The notes below the pieces were generated by a model. The model was not told where the DNA came from. It was given only the letters and a program-made list of their open reading frames with translations, and did not search any database. Positions 1-5,029 of a stretch of 5,802 nucleotides of DNA are shown piece by piece (positions within the stretch are counted from its first letter, which is position 1; each line of letters starts with the position of its first letter). The DNA is from Bacillota bacterium. GTDB taxonomy: Bacteria > Bacillota_I > Bacilli_A > RFN20 > CAG-826. A program made the translations under genes and the position numbers. The stretch lies in NCBI GenBank assembly GCA_003501485.1, contig DNPJ01000011.1, forward strand, positions 1 through 5,802, given 5' to 3'.

Positions 1-590
1 AATCTTTTTAAATCACTATTAATTACATCGGTAGAAAGTTCATTATATGCATAAGGGGAACGCCCTGTATGAAGCGCTAGTGTACCATCTAAATCGCAAA
101 TAATTGCTTTCTTATAGGGTCTATTTTCAGCTTTTTTAATCGAAAGTCTTTTATCTGTAAAAAAGATTTTAAATTCTTCTGGATAATATCTTTCAAAAAA
201 ACTAAAAAGTACTCTTTTACCTACTGGTTTTTCTCTTATTTTATCCCTTTTTAAGGCCTCATCGAGAGAGATGATAAATTCCTTATATTCTATTTTCACA
301 CCCAAATTTGAGGCTAATTTAGTCCATTTTTCAAGGGTTTTTGAATTAAGATTTGTCGCATCTATGCAAACATCTTTATTCTCTTTGATAGCATTGGTAA
401 TATATTCTATTTCTTTTTTAGAAACTTCTTTTTCTTGTGCATTATTTCCTATAGGAAAACAACCAAGTTCTGTTCTAATTGTGTCTCTATTTACGATAAC
501 ACGTGTTTCTGGAGATTCCCCCAGCCAGGTTTTAGCATAAGTGCTTTTACCTGACCCAGGGACTCCTTTTAATACTAAGATTGTTTGCAT
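1..590 (-). CDS. pseT: Polynucleotide 5'-kinase / 3'-phosphatase (T4 PseT-like), C-terminus cut by window edge
   Basis: Heals broken RNA or DNA ends by phosphorylating 5'-OH and removing 3'-phosphate, so that a ligase can seal them. The 196 visible residues start at an ATG and run off the left edge. The N-terminal kinase domain has P-loop GVPGSGKST at residues 9-17, NRDTIR at 34-39 (Asp36 and Arg39 match T4 catalytic Asp35 and Arg38), CIDATN at 75-80, and Arg126 at the place of T4 Arg126. The HAD phosphatase domain begins with DLDGT at 166-170 (nucleophile Asp166, acid/base Asp168), followed by GRSPY and STDVIN, which correspond to T4 GRGPY and DTDVIN. The rest of the phosphatase domain lies outside. 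The start overlaps the preceding gene by 16 bases, suggesting coupling. No Shine-Dalgarno is visible. Its partner is the RNA ligase three genes upstream. Identification is firm; the gene symbol follows T4. Confidence 0.93.
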   Translation of the reverse strand, partial: MQTILVLKGVPGSGKSTYAKTWLGESPETRVIVNRDTIRTELGCFPIGNNAQEKEVSKKEIEYITNAIKENKDVCIDATNLNSKTLEKWTKLASNLGVKIEYKEFIISLDEALKRDKIREKPVGKRVLFSFFERYYPEEFKIFFTDKRLSIKKAENRPYKKAIICDLDGTLALHTGRSPYAYNELSTDVINSDLKR

Positions 591-1111
591 TTCATTTTAT
601 CTTTTAAATACATTTCGTCTGTATAGCGTTTTAACCATGCGATTTCTCTACTTCCTAGTTTATAGAAAGTTTCTTCTGGATTCTTAGTATAAGTAAACAC
701 TCTATATGCTGAAGAGAAATCTAATCTTCTGAGTTTGTGGTTTTCTATAATTTGGTTTGTACAACCAATACGAATAAAAAGATTCATCCATTCAAAATTA
801 GTAGAAGCTTGTTTTTTAGCTTCCTCGTAATTCTTTCTTAACTGTAAAGGATTTGTACTCATCATTAGCTTTACATGCTCTTTAAGTATGTATTTTTTAT
901 TAATACATGCACATATCCAAGGTAAGATTTCACATTTTTCTATGAGTTCAAACCATTCTGAAATAGTAATCACTTTTACAGGAAGATCTGTTGTTAAAGC
1001 TCTATTCTCCTTAATTATAACTAAGTATTTTCAAATATTTTCTAAACCAAACGCCTCTCCTCTAAAATCATAGATATATAGAACATTTGGATTTTTAATT
1101 AAAGATTCCAT
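575..1111 (-). CDS. Uncharacterised 178-residue protein containing one in-frame TGA (read as Trp)
   Basis: I do not recognise the family. Read with TGA as Trp, the frame is open from ATG at 1109-1111 to TAG at 575-577, which is backed up by TAA two codons later. The TGA is codon 27, in the context GLENI-[TGA]-KYLVIIKEN. Under the standard code only a 132-residue GTG-started fragment would remain. The extra 46 N-terminal residues look like real protein (YIYDFRGEAFG, then a hydrophobic strand), and using the ATG gives a 13-base overlap with the upstream gene, as is usual here. The body looks helical and has SEWFELIEK, LPWICACINKKY and REIAWLKRY. It is soluble, with no signal peptide or membrane segment. 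It sits between the ligase group and pnkp and overlaps pnkp by 16 bases, so a role in the RNA-repair cluster is possible but unproven. Confidence 0.85.
1031..1033 (-). other. In-frame TGA sense codon (codon 27 of the 178-residue gene)
   Basis: TGA lies inside an otherwise open frame, flanked by coding-like sequence on both sides. The upstream part supplies the only ATG that fits the local overlap pattern. Trp is the preferred meaning, from the consistency of the four TGA sites in the window; this site alone does not tell Trp from Gly or Cys. Confidence 0.8.
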
Positions 1112-1425
1112 TCTTTATGTACAATTTCTGGATTATCATCTATCCACTTTATTAATTCATCATAATTTATAAAGTCATCGAGATTTTGGTAAGAAACCAG
1201 ATTTTGATAGTCATTTAATATAAAATAATTATCAAAATAACGATAATCTCCATATCCTACTTTTTTTAGGACTTCGTGTGGAGTAAGCCCCTCTAATACA
1301 AAATTTAAAGTATTTTTATCATTTATATAATAAGGTTTATAAGGTTTCTCCCTATATCGCATATATGTATTTCACATCTCCAAAATAGTCTCTGCTGGAA
1401 GCAAAAAAAGTTGTTTTTTATTCAT
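1099..1425 (-). CDS. Uncharacterised 108-residue protein containing one in-frame TGA (read as Trp)
   Basis: With TGA as Trp the frame runs from ATG at 1423-1425 to TAA at 1099-1101. The start resembles small phage proteins I recall that begin with a leucine-rich helix and an Ile/Met-Trp-Asn turn: here LLPAETILEM-[TGA]-NTYM. The TGA thus lands where Trp would be natural. The later part is rich in Tyr, Asp and Asn (GYGDYRYFDNYFILNDYQNL), followed by an acidic helix ending HKEWNL. No catalytic motif, signal peptide or membrane segment is seen. Under the standard code the gene would start at an internal Met (1360-1362) and lose 21 residues. The ATG overlaps the stop of the upstream 46-residue gene in the 8-base pattern ATGAATAA, and the end overlaps the next gene by 13 bases. 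The function is unknown. Confidence 0.85.
1372..1374 (-). other. In-frame TGA sense codon (codon 18 of the 108-residue gene)
   Basis: TGA sits 17 codons after an ATG that overlaps the stop of the previous gene by 8 bases. The same 8-base start/stop overlap is used at two other junctions in the window. The peptide context ETILEM-[TGA]-NTY suits Trp. Confidence 0.83.
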
Positions 1426-1558
1426 CCTCAACAAATTTATACCACTCTATATCTGGGTTATCTAAATCATAAATTTTAATAATTTCTTCCTTAGACATAT
1501 TTGTACATGTTCTAGTAACAGGCTTAGCCTTATATTCTTCCTTAAATATCACTTTCAT
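1418..1558 (-). CDS. Small hypothetical protein, 46 residues
   Basis: A short open frame from ATG at 1556-1558 to TAA at 1418-1420. It begins inside the last codons of the RNA ligase (17-base overlap) and ends overlapping the start of the 108-residue gene (8 bases). The product is charged and probably mostly helical: MKVIFKEEYKAKP, then a stretch containing MSKEEIIKIYD, an EWYKF segment, and an acidic EDE end. There is no Cys pair, membrane segment or known motif. It fills an otherwise empty interval of over 100 bases on a strand where almost everything is coding, and the protein composition is sensible. The purine-rich GAAGG lies too close to the ATG to be a normal Shine-Dalgarno, so coupled translation from the ligase is likely. 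The function is unknown. Confidence 0.75.
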   Translation of the reverse strand: MKVIFKEEYKAKPVTRTCTNMSKEEIIKIYDLDNPDIEWYKFVEDE

Positions 1559-2924
1559 AACCTTCTAACATTTCTGAATCCACTTCACCTTTATCCATAC
1601 GTTTACTTTCTTTACTCAAGAAATTAAAGCATTTTAGTTTCCAAGCTTCTGCAATAGAGTCATTAGCTTTTCTTAATACAAATCCTTCTCTTGGTACTTT
1701 ATTATTACACAAAGGTTCATTCTCTTCCATAAGAAATCTTTTTTCTACTTTCAATTTTTCGAGAACATTTTCATGCCAATGATTATCTACAGGAACTTCT
1801 GGATACAATGCTTTAAGTGTTCCTACATACATAAGAGGGAACTCCATAATACAATCTCCAAGTTGTTCCTTTAACTGATTTCCAAATCTGATAACTTCCG
1901 GAATATCTAGTTCTTTACCCTTATGTGTAATTCTATATATCATTAATTTACAAGGATTTTCTGTATTTGGAAGACACCCATAATCATAATCTGTTTGAAT
2001 AGGAATTCCTGTAGGGCCATAGCCAACTATTTCTCCATATACTTCATAATCTTTAGGTATAAGACCTTTGATTTTTTGTGCCCAATATCCCCAAATATCA
2101 TCAGAATAATATCCTCCTGGTTTTTGTTTTGGATTTATATATTCATTTTTAATAACGTGTCTTGAAGCATATACAAGATCATAATCCTGCATATAAGGAG
2201 AGAGATGTTGTATATATTTTCTCCAGAGTCTTTTATACCAAGGGGTTGGAAGATTCGTGAGAATATTAGCAGCGATAAAACTTGAACCATGTATCTTAAC
2301 CGAGATATAAACTTCATCATCCGGCTTTATATCCGTCATGTGCTTTTGCAGACCTTCTGTATCATAATGGAATGCAAATGTATTATCGATAATAGTTTTA
2401 AACCGCTTAAGTTTCTTTTCTGCCTTCTTTCCTTTAGATGTTCTTACTAGTACTTCTTTTACAGGAGGAACATAAACTTGTATAAATCTCTCCTTATTTA
2501 TCTCATCGAAGTCCTCTCCTACATGAGAAGCAAGAAAATCAGTAACATCTTCTATAGATTCATTAACAAACCTTGCTATACTTGTTACAGGTAAAAGCAT
2601 TCCATAAGAAGGTACACCACCAAGTTTTATAAGTCGGAGTCTCCCAGCCTTATTTATATATCCTCTTTTAGTAGTATCTGCATTTAAAGAAGGAATATCA
2701 TACATAGAGTTCTGCTTAAGATAAGTAGGATTAATTACAGTTTCATTAGCACAATAAACAGCATAGTCCCCTGTTTTGAAATCTGCTTTTCCTATTACTA
2801 TAGAAAGACCATTTACTATAGTTTTAACTATTCTATCCTTTCCTTCTATAGATTCTATATTTCCTATTTGTACTATAGTCGCGCAGTACTCATCTTTAAA
2901 TGTTTTAGATTTAGAGATTTTCAT
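1542..2924 (-). CDS. RNA ligase, Rnl5/DRB0094-like (nucleotidyltransferase superfamily)
   Basis: ATP-dependent polynucleotide ligase that joins 3'-OH to 5'-phosphate ends through an enzyme-lysyl-AMP intermediate. At 460 residues it is longer than the founding Deinococcus Rnl5 (about 340). Residues 1-115 look like the extra N-terminal OB-fold domain typical of that family (IVIGKADFKTGDYAVYC at 42-58). The nucleotidyltransferase motifs are in order: motif I KIHG at 210-213, with Lys210 the predicted AMP acceptor; YASRHV at 252-257; motif III YEVYGEIVG at 293-301; motif IV REGFVLR at 412-418; and motif V WKLK at 428-431. A Lys-rich stretch (about 161-176) may contact nucleic acid. The start is ATG at 2922-2924 in an A/T-rich leader, 6 bases after the previous gene. 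With Pnkp downstream it would form a heal-and-seal RNA repair pair. Family assignment beyond RNA ligase is my recollection. Confidence 0.88.
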   Translation of the reverse strand: MKISKSKTFKDEYCATIVQIGNIESIEGKDRIVKTIVNGLSIVIGKADFKTGDYAVYCANETVINPTYLKQNSMYDIPSLNADTTKRGYINKAGRLRLIKLGGVPSYGMLLPVTSIARFVNESIEDVTDFLASHVGEDFDEINKERFIQVYVPPVKEVLVRTSKGKKAEKKLKRFKTIIDNTFAFHYDTEGLQKHMTDIKPDDEVYISVKIHGSSFIAANILTNLPTPWYKRLWRKYIQHLSPYMQDYDLVYASRHVIKNEYINPKQKPGGYYSDDIWGYWAQKIKGLIPKDYEVYGEIVGYGPTGIPIQTDYDYGCLPNTENPCKLMIYRITHKGKELDIPEVIRFGNQLKEQLGDCIMEFPLMYVGTLKALYPEVPVDNHWHENVLEKLKVEKRFLMEENEPLCNNKVPREGFVLRKANDSIAEAWKLKCFNFLSKESKRMDKGEVDSEMLEGYESDI

Positions 2925-2930
2925 AATTAT

Positions 2931-3176
2931 TTAGTTTAATTTATATGTATATTGGCTAACAGTATCTCCGCATTCTTCGCAGGTATACAAGTCTTTATAG
3001 CTTCCATTACTATACAAAAAGGTTCTTAGTATATCTATTAAATCCCTGGGGTCTTGTAATGTATTTATACAACGACATACAACTTTTTGTAGTTCTTCAC
3101 AACTATACTCATCTGCATCTCTATTATCGATTTTAATATTATCGCAAATACAGCCGTTAGTCAGTTTTATTTCCAT
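2931..3176 (-). CDS. Small cysteine-rich hypothetical protein, 81 residues (possible metal binding)
   Basis: I do not recognise the family. Seven cysteines stand out: Cys9 and Cys11 (CIC), Cys26, Cys34 and Cys36 (CRC), and Cys66 and Cys69 (CEECG). The C-terminal TCEECGDTVSQY resembles half of a zinc ribbon, so zinc or Fe-S binding is plausible but not shown. The middle (SCEELQKVVCRCINTLQ and LIDILRTFLYS) looks helical. The ATG is one base after the TAA of the upstream 85-residue gene, and the TAA is 6 bases before the RNA ligase, so it is tightly embedded in the operon. No Shine-Dalgarno is seen. It could be a small regulator or adaptor. Confidence 0.8.
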   Translation of the reverse strand: MEIKLTNGCICDNIKIDNRDADEYSCEELQKVVCRCINTLQDPRDLIDILRTFLYSNGSYKDLYTCEECGDTVSQYTYKLN

Positions 3177-3177
3177 A

Positions 3178-3435
3178 TTATTCTATATTTAATAATTTAC
3201 ATAATTCAGAAAAAGAAAGATCCGTTTGTTCAAAACAATAATCCTCTATTAAAAAAGCTTTCGTTTCCCCAAATAAAGAAGATAATAATTTGTGTAGCAA
3301 GTAATTATACTCATTATAAAAATTAGAAAATTTAGAATTTGTTAAATCTACACCATATTTATTTTTTAGTTCTTGTATAGTTTTTTCTGTATTTACATAT
3401 CTAATTATATAATTTTTAAATTCTTCTTTCGTCAT
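3178..3435 (-). CDS. Hypothetical protein, 85 residues
   Basis: Unknown function. The protein is charged and predicted helical, beginning MTKEEFKNYIIRY, with QELKNKYGVDL (about 21-31), a Tyr/Asn-rich NFYNEYNYLLHKLL, and a C-terminal LSFSELCKLLNIE. The last segment resembles the N-terminal LTFEEFCKLLSGE of the 119-residue protein two genes upstream. The ATG at 3433-3435 is preceded by GAGGCG directly against the start, too close for a standard Shine-Dalgarno. The TAA is one base from the next ATG. There is no membrane segment or Cys cluster. Confidence 0.8.
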   Translation of the reverse strand: MTKEEFKNYIIRYVNTEKTIQELKNKYGVDLTNSKFSNFYNEYNYLLHKLLSSLFGETKAFLIEDYCFEQTDLSFSELCKLLNIE

Positions 3436-3460
3436 CGCCTCATATCTTTTTCTGCTAAAA

Positions 3461-3598
3461 TTAATATTTAAGTTTATTTACTACGTTAGAGTCTTCTTTT
3501 CCTAGTAAATAACCTTCATAATAAGCCTTACTAAGGAGGTTCTGAACCTCCTTTCGTTGTGCTTTAGTAAGACTTCTAAACAGTTCCCTTTTCGTCAT
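3461..3598 (-). CDS. Small hypothetical protein, 45 residues
   Basis: A short open frame from ATG at 3596-3598 to TAA at 3461-3463. The start lies within the last codons of the upstream 119-residue gene (23-base overlap). The product is basic and helical: MTKRELFRSLTKAQRKEVQ, then LLSKAYYEGYLLGKED, then NVVNKLKY. The pattern YYEGYLLGKED resembles the ends of many small phage proteins. It fills a gap of about 140 bases on a fully coding strand. Oddly, most of the codons for residues 10-24 form a strong hairpin (see the separate entry), which could hinder its own translation. The function is unknown. Confidence 0.68.
   Translation of the reverse strand: MTKRELFRSLTKAQRKEVQNLLSKAYYEGYLLGKEDSNVVNKLKY
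3527..3571 (-). other. Strong hairpin inside the 45-residue gene
   Basis: A perfect 9-base-pair inner stem (AAGGAGGTT at 3533-3541 with AACCTCCTT at 3545-3553) closes a 3-base loop. A second pairing, CTTACTAA at 3527-3534 with TTAGTAAG at 3564-3571, can add an outer stem with a bulge of about 10 bases on one side; its last two bases compete with the inner stem. On the minus-strand mRNA the inner stem holds both a full Shine-Dalgarno sequence (AAGGAGG) and its complement (CCTCCTT). No U-tract follows, so a rho-independent terminator is unlikely. The structure is visible; any function is conjecture. Confidence 0.6.
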
Positions 3599-3935
3599 TT
3601 AATTCCAAATATAAAAGATCTTTAACAAGCTTTAACTTCTTTGGGCAATCCCTATAACGCATAGCCAATACCCAAAGCAATTGTCTTTCTTTTACTCCAT
3701 ATGTATATCCATCATTAAATTGTCTTTCAAAAGGAATATACGCAGTAGCATTTAATACTCGATTTCCATTACAGAATGTAGATAGATTACATCCGTGATC
3801 ATCAGAAGTTTGAATATCTGGGTATGTAGAATTAAGATAATCTTCTACTTTAGAATAATCTTTTTCTTTCTTTGTAATATCTTCTCCGCTTAGGAGTTTA
3901 CAAAATTCTTCGAATGTAAGATTTCTTTGTTCCAT
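3576..3935 (-). CDS. Hypothetical protein, 119 residues
   Basis: No family recognised. I choose ATG at 3933-3935, which starts MEQRNLTFEEF, 7 bases after the dUTPase stop. The frame stays open upstream to a GTG at 3975-3977, but that start would overlap the dUTPase coding end by 35 bases. The product has an N-terminal helix with LTFEEFCKLLSGE, a lysine/glutamate linker, a middle with DDHGCNLSTFCNGNRV, and a C-terminal helical part with YGVKERQLLWVLAMRYRDCPKK. It ends at TAG (3576-3578), followed by TAA three codons later. The central His/Cys residues are not arranged as a known metal site. The following 45-residue gene begins within its end. The LTFEEFCKLL segment recurs in the 85-residue protein. 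Confidence 0.8.
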   Translation of the reverse strand: MEQRNLTFEEFCKLLSGEDITKKEKDYSKVEDYLNSTYPDIQTSDDHGCNLSTFCNGNRVLNATAYIPFERQFNDGYTYGVKERQLLWVLAMRYRDCPKKLKLVKDLLYLELNDEKGTV

Positions 3936-3942
3936 ATTTATT

Positions 3943-4419
3943 TTATTTTCCAGTGCTTCCAAATCCACCTTCTCCACGCTCAGTATCCATATTAATTTCG
4001 TTTACCCATTCAAATTGCATAGGGAGTGCGGTACTAAGATAGATTTGTCCTATACGGTCTCCTACTTTATAACGCGGCATATTAGGCATTACATGATAGA
4101 ATACAGCCATCACCTCGCCGCGATAAAATTCATCCAATGTGCCTATTGAATTACTCAGCACCATTCCTGTCTTCCAAACGCTGGATCTAGGACGAAAACT
4201 TATACATACATTCATCTTTTCCCCCGGAGCTGTCTTGTTCCAGTTCTTAAGACGAAAATCATTATCATCTAATTCATAAGCAAAACCAAGCTTATATTGC
4301 CATACGTTAGGGGCAACTTCTTTTTCTTCTGTTGCAACTACATCATAACAAAAATCTCCTGGTTTCTTCTTATCTGGCATTATTGCCTTATCATTAAGTT
4401 TCTTAAGTTTTACGCGCAT
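3943..4419 (-). CDS. dut: dUTP diphosphatase (dUTPase)
   Basis: Hydrolyses dUTP to dUMP and pyrophosphate, keeping uracil out of phage DNA and feeding dTMP synthesis. All five motifs of the trimeric dUTPase family appear in the 158 residues: motif 1 GDFCYDV at 21-27, motif 2 RPRSSVWKTG at 76-85, motif 3 GTLDEFYRGE at 93-102 (Asp96 is the likely water-activating residue and Tyr99 the sugar-discriminating one), motif 4 GDRIGQIYL at 120-128, and the C-terminal flexible arm RGEGGFGSTGK at 148-158. The segment between motifs 1 and 2 (about 31-68) looks somewhat extended. The ATG at 4417-4419 follows a 48-base gap, the longest in the window, so transcription control or an extra start could lie there. 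No Shine-Dalgarno is seen. The stop is TAA. Identification is firm. Confidence 0.95.
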   Translation of the reverse strand: MRVKLKKLNDKAIMPDKKKPGDFCYDVVATEEKEVAPNVWQYKLGFAYELDDNDFRLKNWNKTAPGEKMNVCISFRPRSSVWKTGMVLSNSIGTLDEFYRGEVMAVFYHVMPNMPRYKVGDRIGQIYLSTALPMQFEWVNEINMDTERGEGGFGSTGK

Positions 4420-4459
4420 AATAAAATAATTAAAGATAAATTTTGTAAAATATTTAATA

Positions 4460-4478
4460 ACTGTAATTTATATACAGT
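4460..4478. promoter_or_regulatory. Small dyad at the end of the DUF551-like gene, before dut
   Basis: ACTGTA (4460-4465) and TACAGT (4473-4478) form a perfect 6-base inverted repeat around an A/T-only 7-base spacer. It overlaps the TAA of the 121-residue gene and heads the only sizeable intergenic gap. It could be an operator half-site pair or a weak terminator; downstream on the minus strand is A/T-rich sequence without a clean U-run. The structure is weak and could be chance in AT-rich DNA. Confidence 0.25.
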
Positions 4479-4833
4479 CAATAGCAGGCAAATATGCCCA
4501 ATATTTAAATTCTTCATATGGTATTTCTTTTAGAGTTGTATACTCAAGCCATACTTTCTTAGGAGTTGTGTATATACCTACTGTTACAGGTGATATAAGA
4601 TTTTTCTTACACAAACACATTCTATTTTCTTCTGGAGTATCCTTTATTAGATGCCAAAAAGAAACCTCATCTTTTTCTGAGACTGACAACTCAATTTGGC
4701 CATTATCATTATCAATAAAAAAGTATGGATCTACAAGTTTTATTTGCGTATCCCAAGGATAAGCCGAGTCCAAGCAGACATCATAATCACCTGGATACTG
4801 GCTAAGAAGTTTTTGTAATTCACTATTTCTCAT
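4468..4833 (-). CDS. DUF551-like hypothetical protein, 121 residues
   Basis: The N-terminus (ELQKLLSQYPGDYDVCLD, residues 5-22) matches a pattern common in small phage proteins. The C-terminal half has HLIKDTPEENRMCLCKKN (61-78), then strands around VTVGIYTT and VWLEYTT, and ends KYWAYLPAI (110-118). That order, a 'pay attention to P-E-E-N' opening and a final W-x-x-LP, is how I recognise DUF551, a family of unknown function common in phages and prophages. There is no membrane segment or catalytic motif. The ATG at 4831-4833 overlaps the FTR-like gene by 11 bases, and the TAA at 4468-4470 precedes the 48-base gap before dut. The DUF551 assignment is tentative. Confidence 0.8.
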   Translation of the reverse strand: MRNSELQKLLSQYPGDYDVCLDSAYPWDTQIKLVDPYFFIDNDNGQIELSVSEKDEVSFWHLIKDTPEENRMCLCKKNLISPVTVGIYTTPKKVWLEYTTLKEIPYEEFKYWAYLPAIDCI

Positions 4834-5029
4834 CTTTTATATAAAGTGTGCAATGACAAATATCGTTTTCTCTATACTCCTTACAAGGGCAAAGCCTGTC
4901 TTCTCTAGAAAAACCGGGATTATGGCAAGGGCATTCTCCATTATTTGCTTCACATCTTGTAATGATAGAGTTTACTATCTTTTCATTAGGGTTAAGTTTC
5001 CAACCTTTCTTTATAAATATATTAATCAT
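4823..5029 (-). CDS. Ferredoxin:thioredoxin reductase catalytic-chain-like protein
   Basis: At 68 residues this is a minimal version of the FTR catalytic (beta) chain, which uses a [4Fe-4S] cluster beside a redox disulfide to pass electrons to thioredoxin-like partners. It carries the full six-cysteine signature: Cys33-Pro-Cys35, Cys47-Pro-Cys49 and Cys58-His-Cys60. By analogy with the plant/cyanobacterial enzyme, Cys33, 47, 49 and 58 would hold the cluster, and Cys35/Cys60 form the disulfide. The first spacing is shorter than the usual 16 (11 residues); the second (8) is normal. GWKLNPNEKIV before it fits the family N-terminus, and Cys26 is extra. No variable chain or thioredoxin is in the window. 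The ATG overlaps the nrdG stop in ATGATTAA, so it is probably co-translated with nrdG. The stop is TAG. The physiological partner is unknown. Confidence 0.85.
   Translation of the reverse strand: MINIFIKKGWKLNPNEKIVNSIITRCEANNGECPCHNPGFSREDRLCPCKEYRENDICHCTLYIKDEK

Noticed and set aside
575..973. 132-residue gene starting at GTG 971-973
   Set aside because: Reading the TGA as sense extends the frame to an ATG that overlaps the upstream gene by 13 bases, and otherwise about 125 bases would be left non-coding.
1432..1439. TAAATTTG resembling a Bacteroidota -7 box just before the 108-residue gene
   Set aside because: It lies within the 46-residue gene only 6 bases from the next ATG, there is no matching upstream box, and such 8-mers are expected by chance in AT-rich DNA.
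2135..2320. Minus-strand 61-residue frame inside the RNA ligase
   Set aside because: It is an out-of-frame shadow within the conserved ligase coding sequence.
2798..2878. Four CTATAG palindromes within about 80 bases
   Set aside because: Their spacings are multiples of three, and they come from repeated Thr/Ser-Ile-Val/Glu codons in the ligase N-terminus, so codon use explains them.
3576..3977. 133-residue version of the 119-residue gene, from GTG 3975-3977
   Set aside because: It would overlap the dUTPase C-terminal motif by 35 bases; the ATG at 3933-3935 lies 7 bases after the dUTPase stop and is the simpler start.
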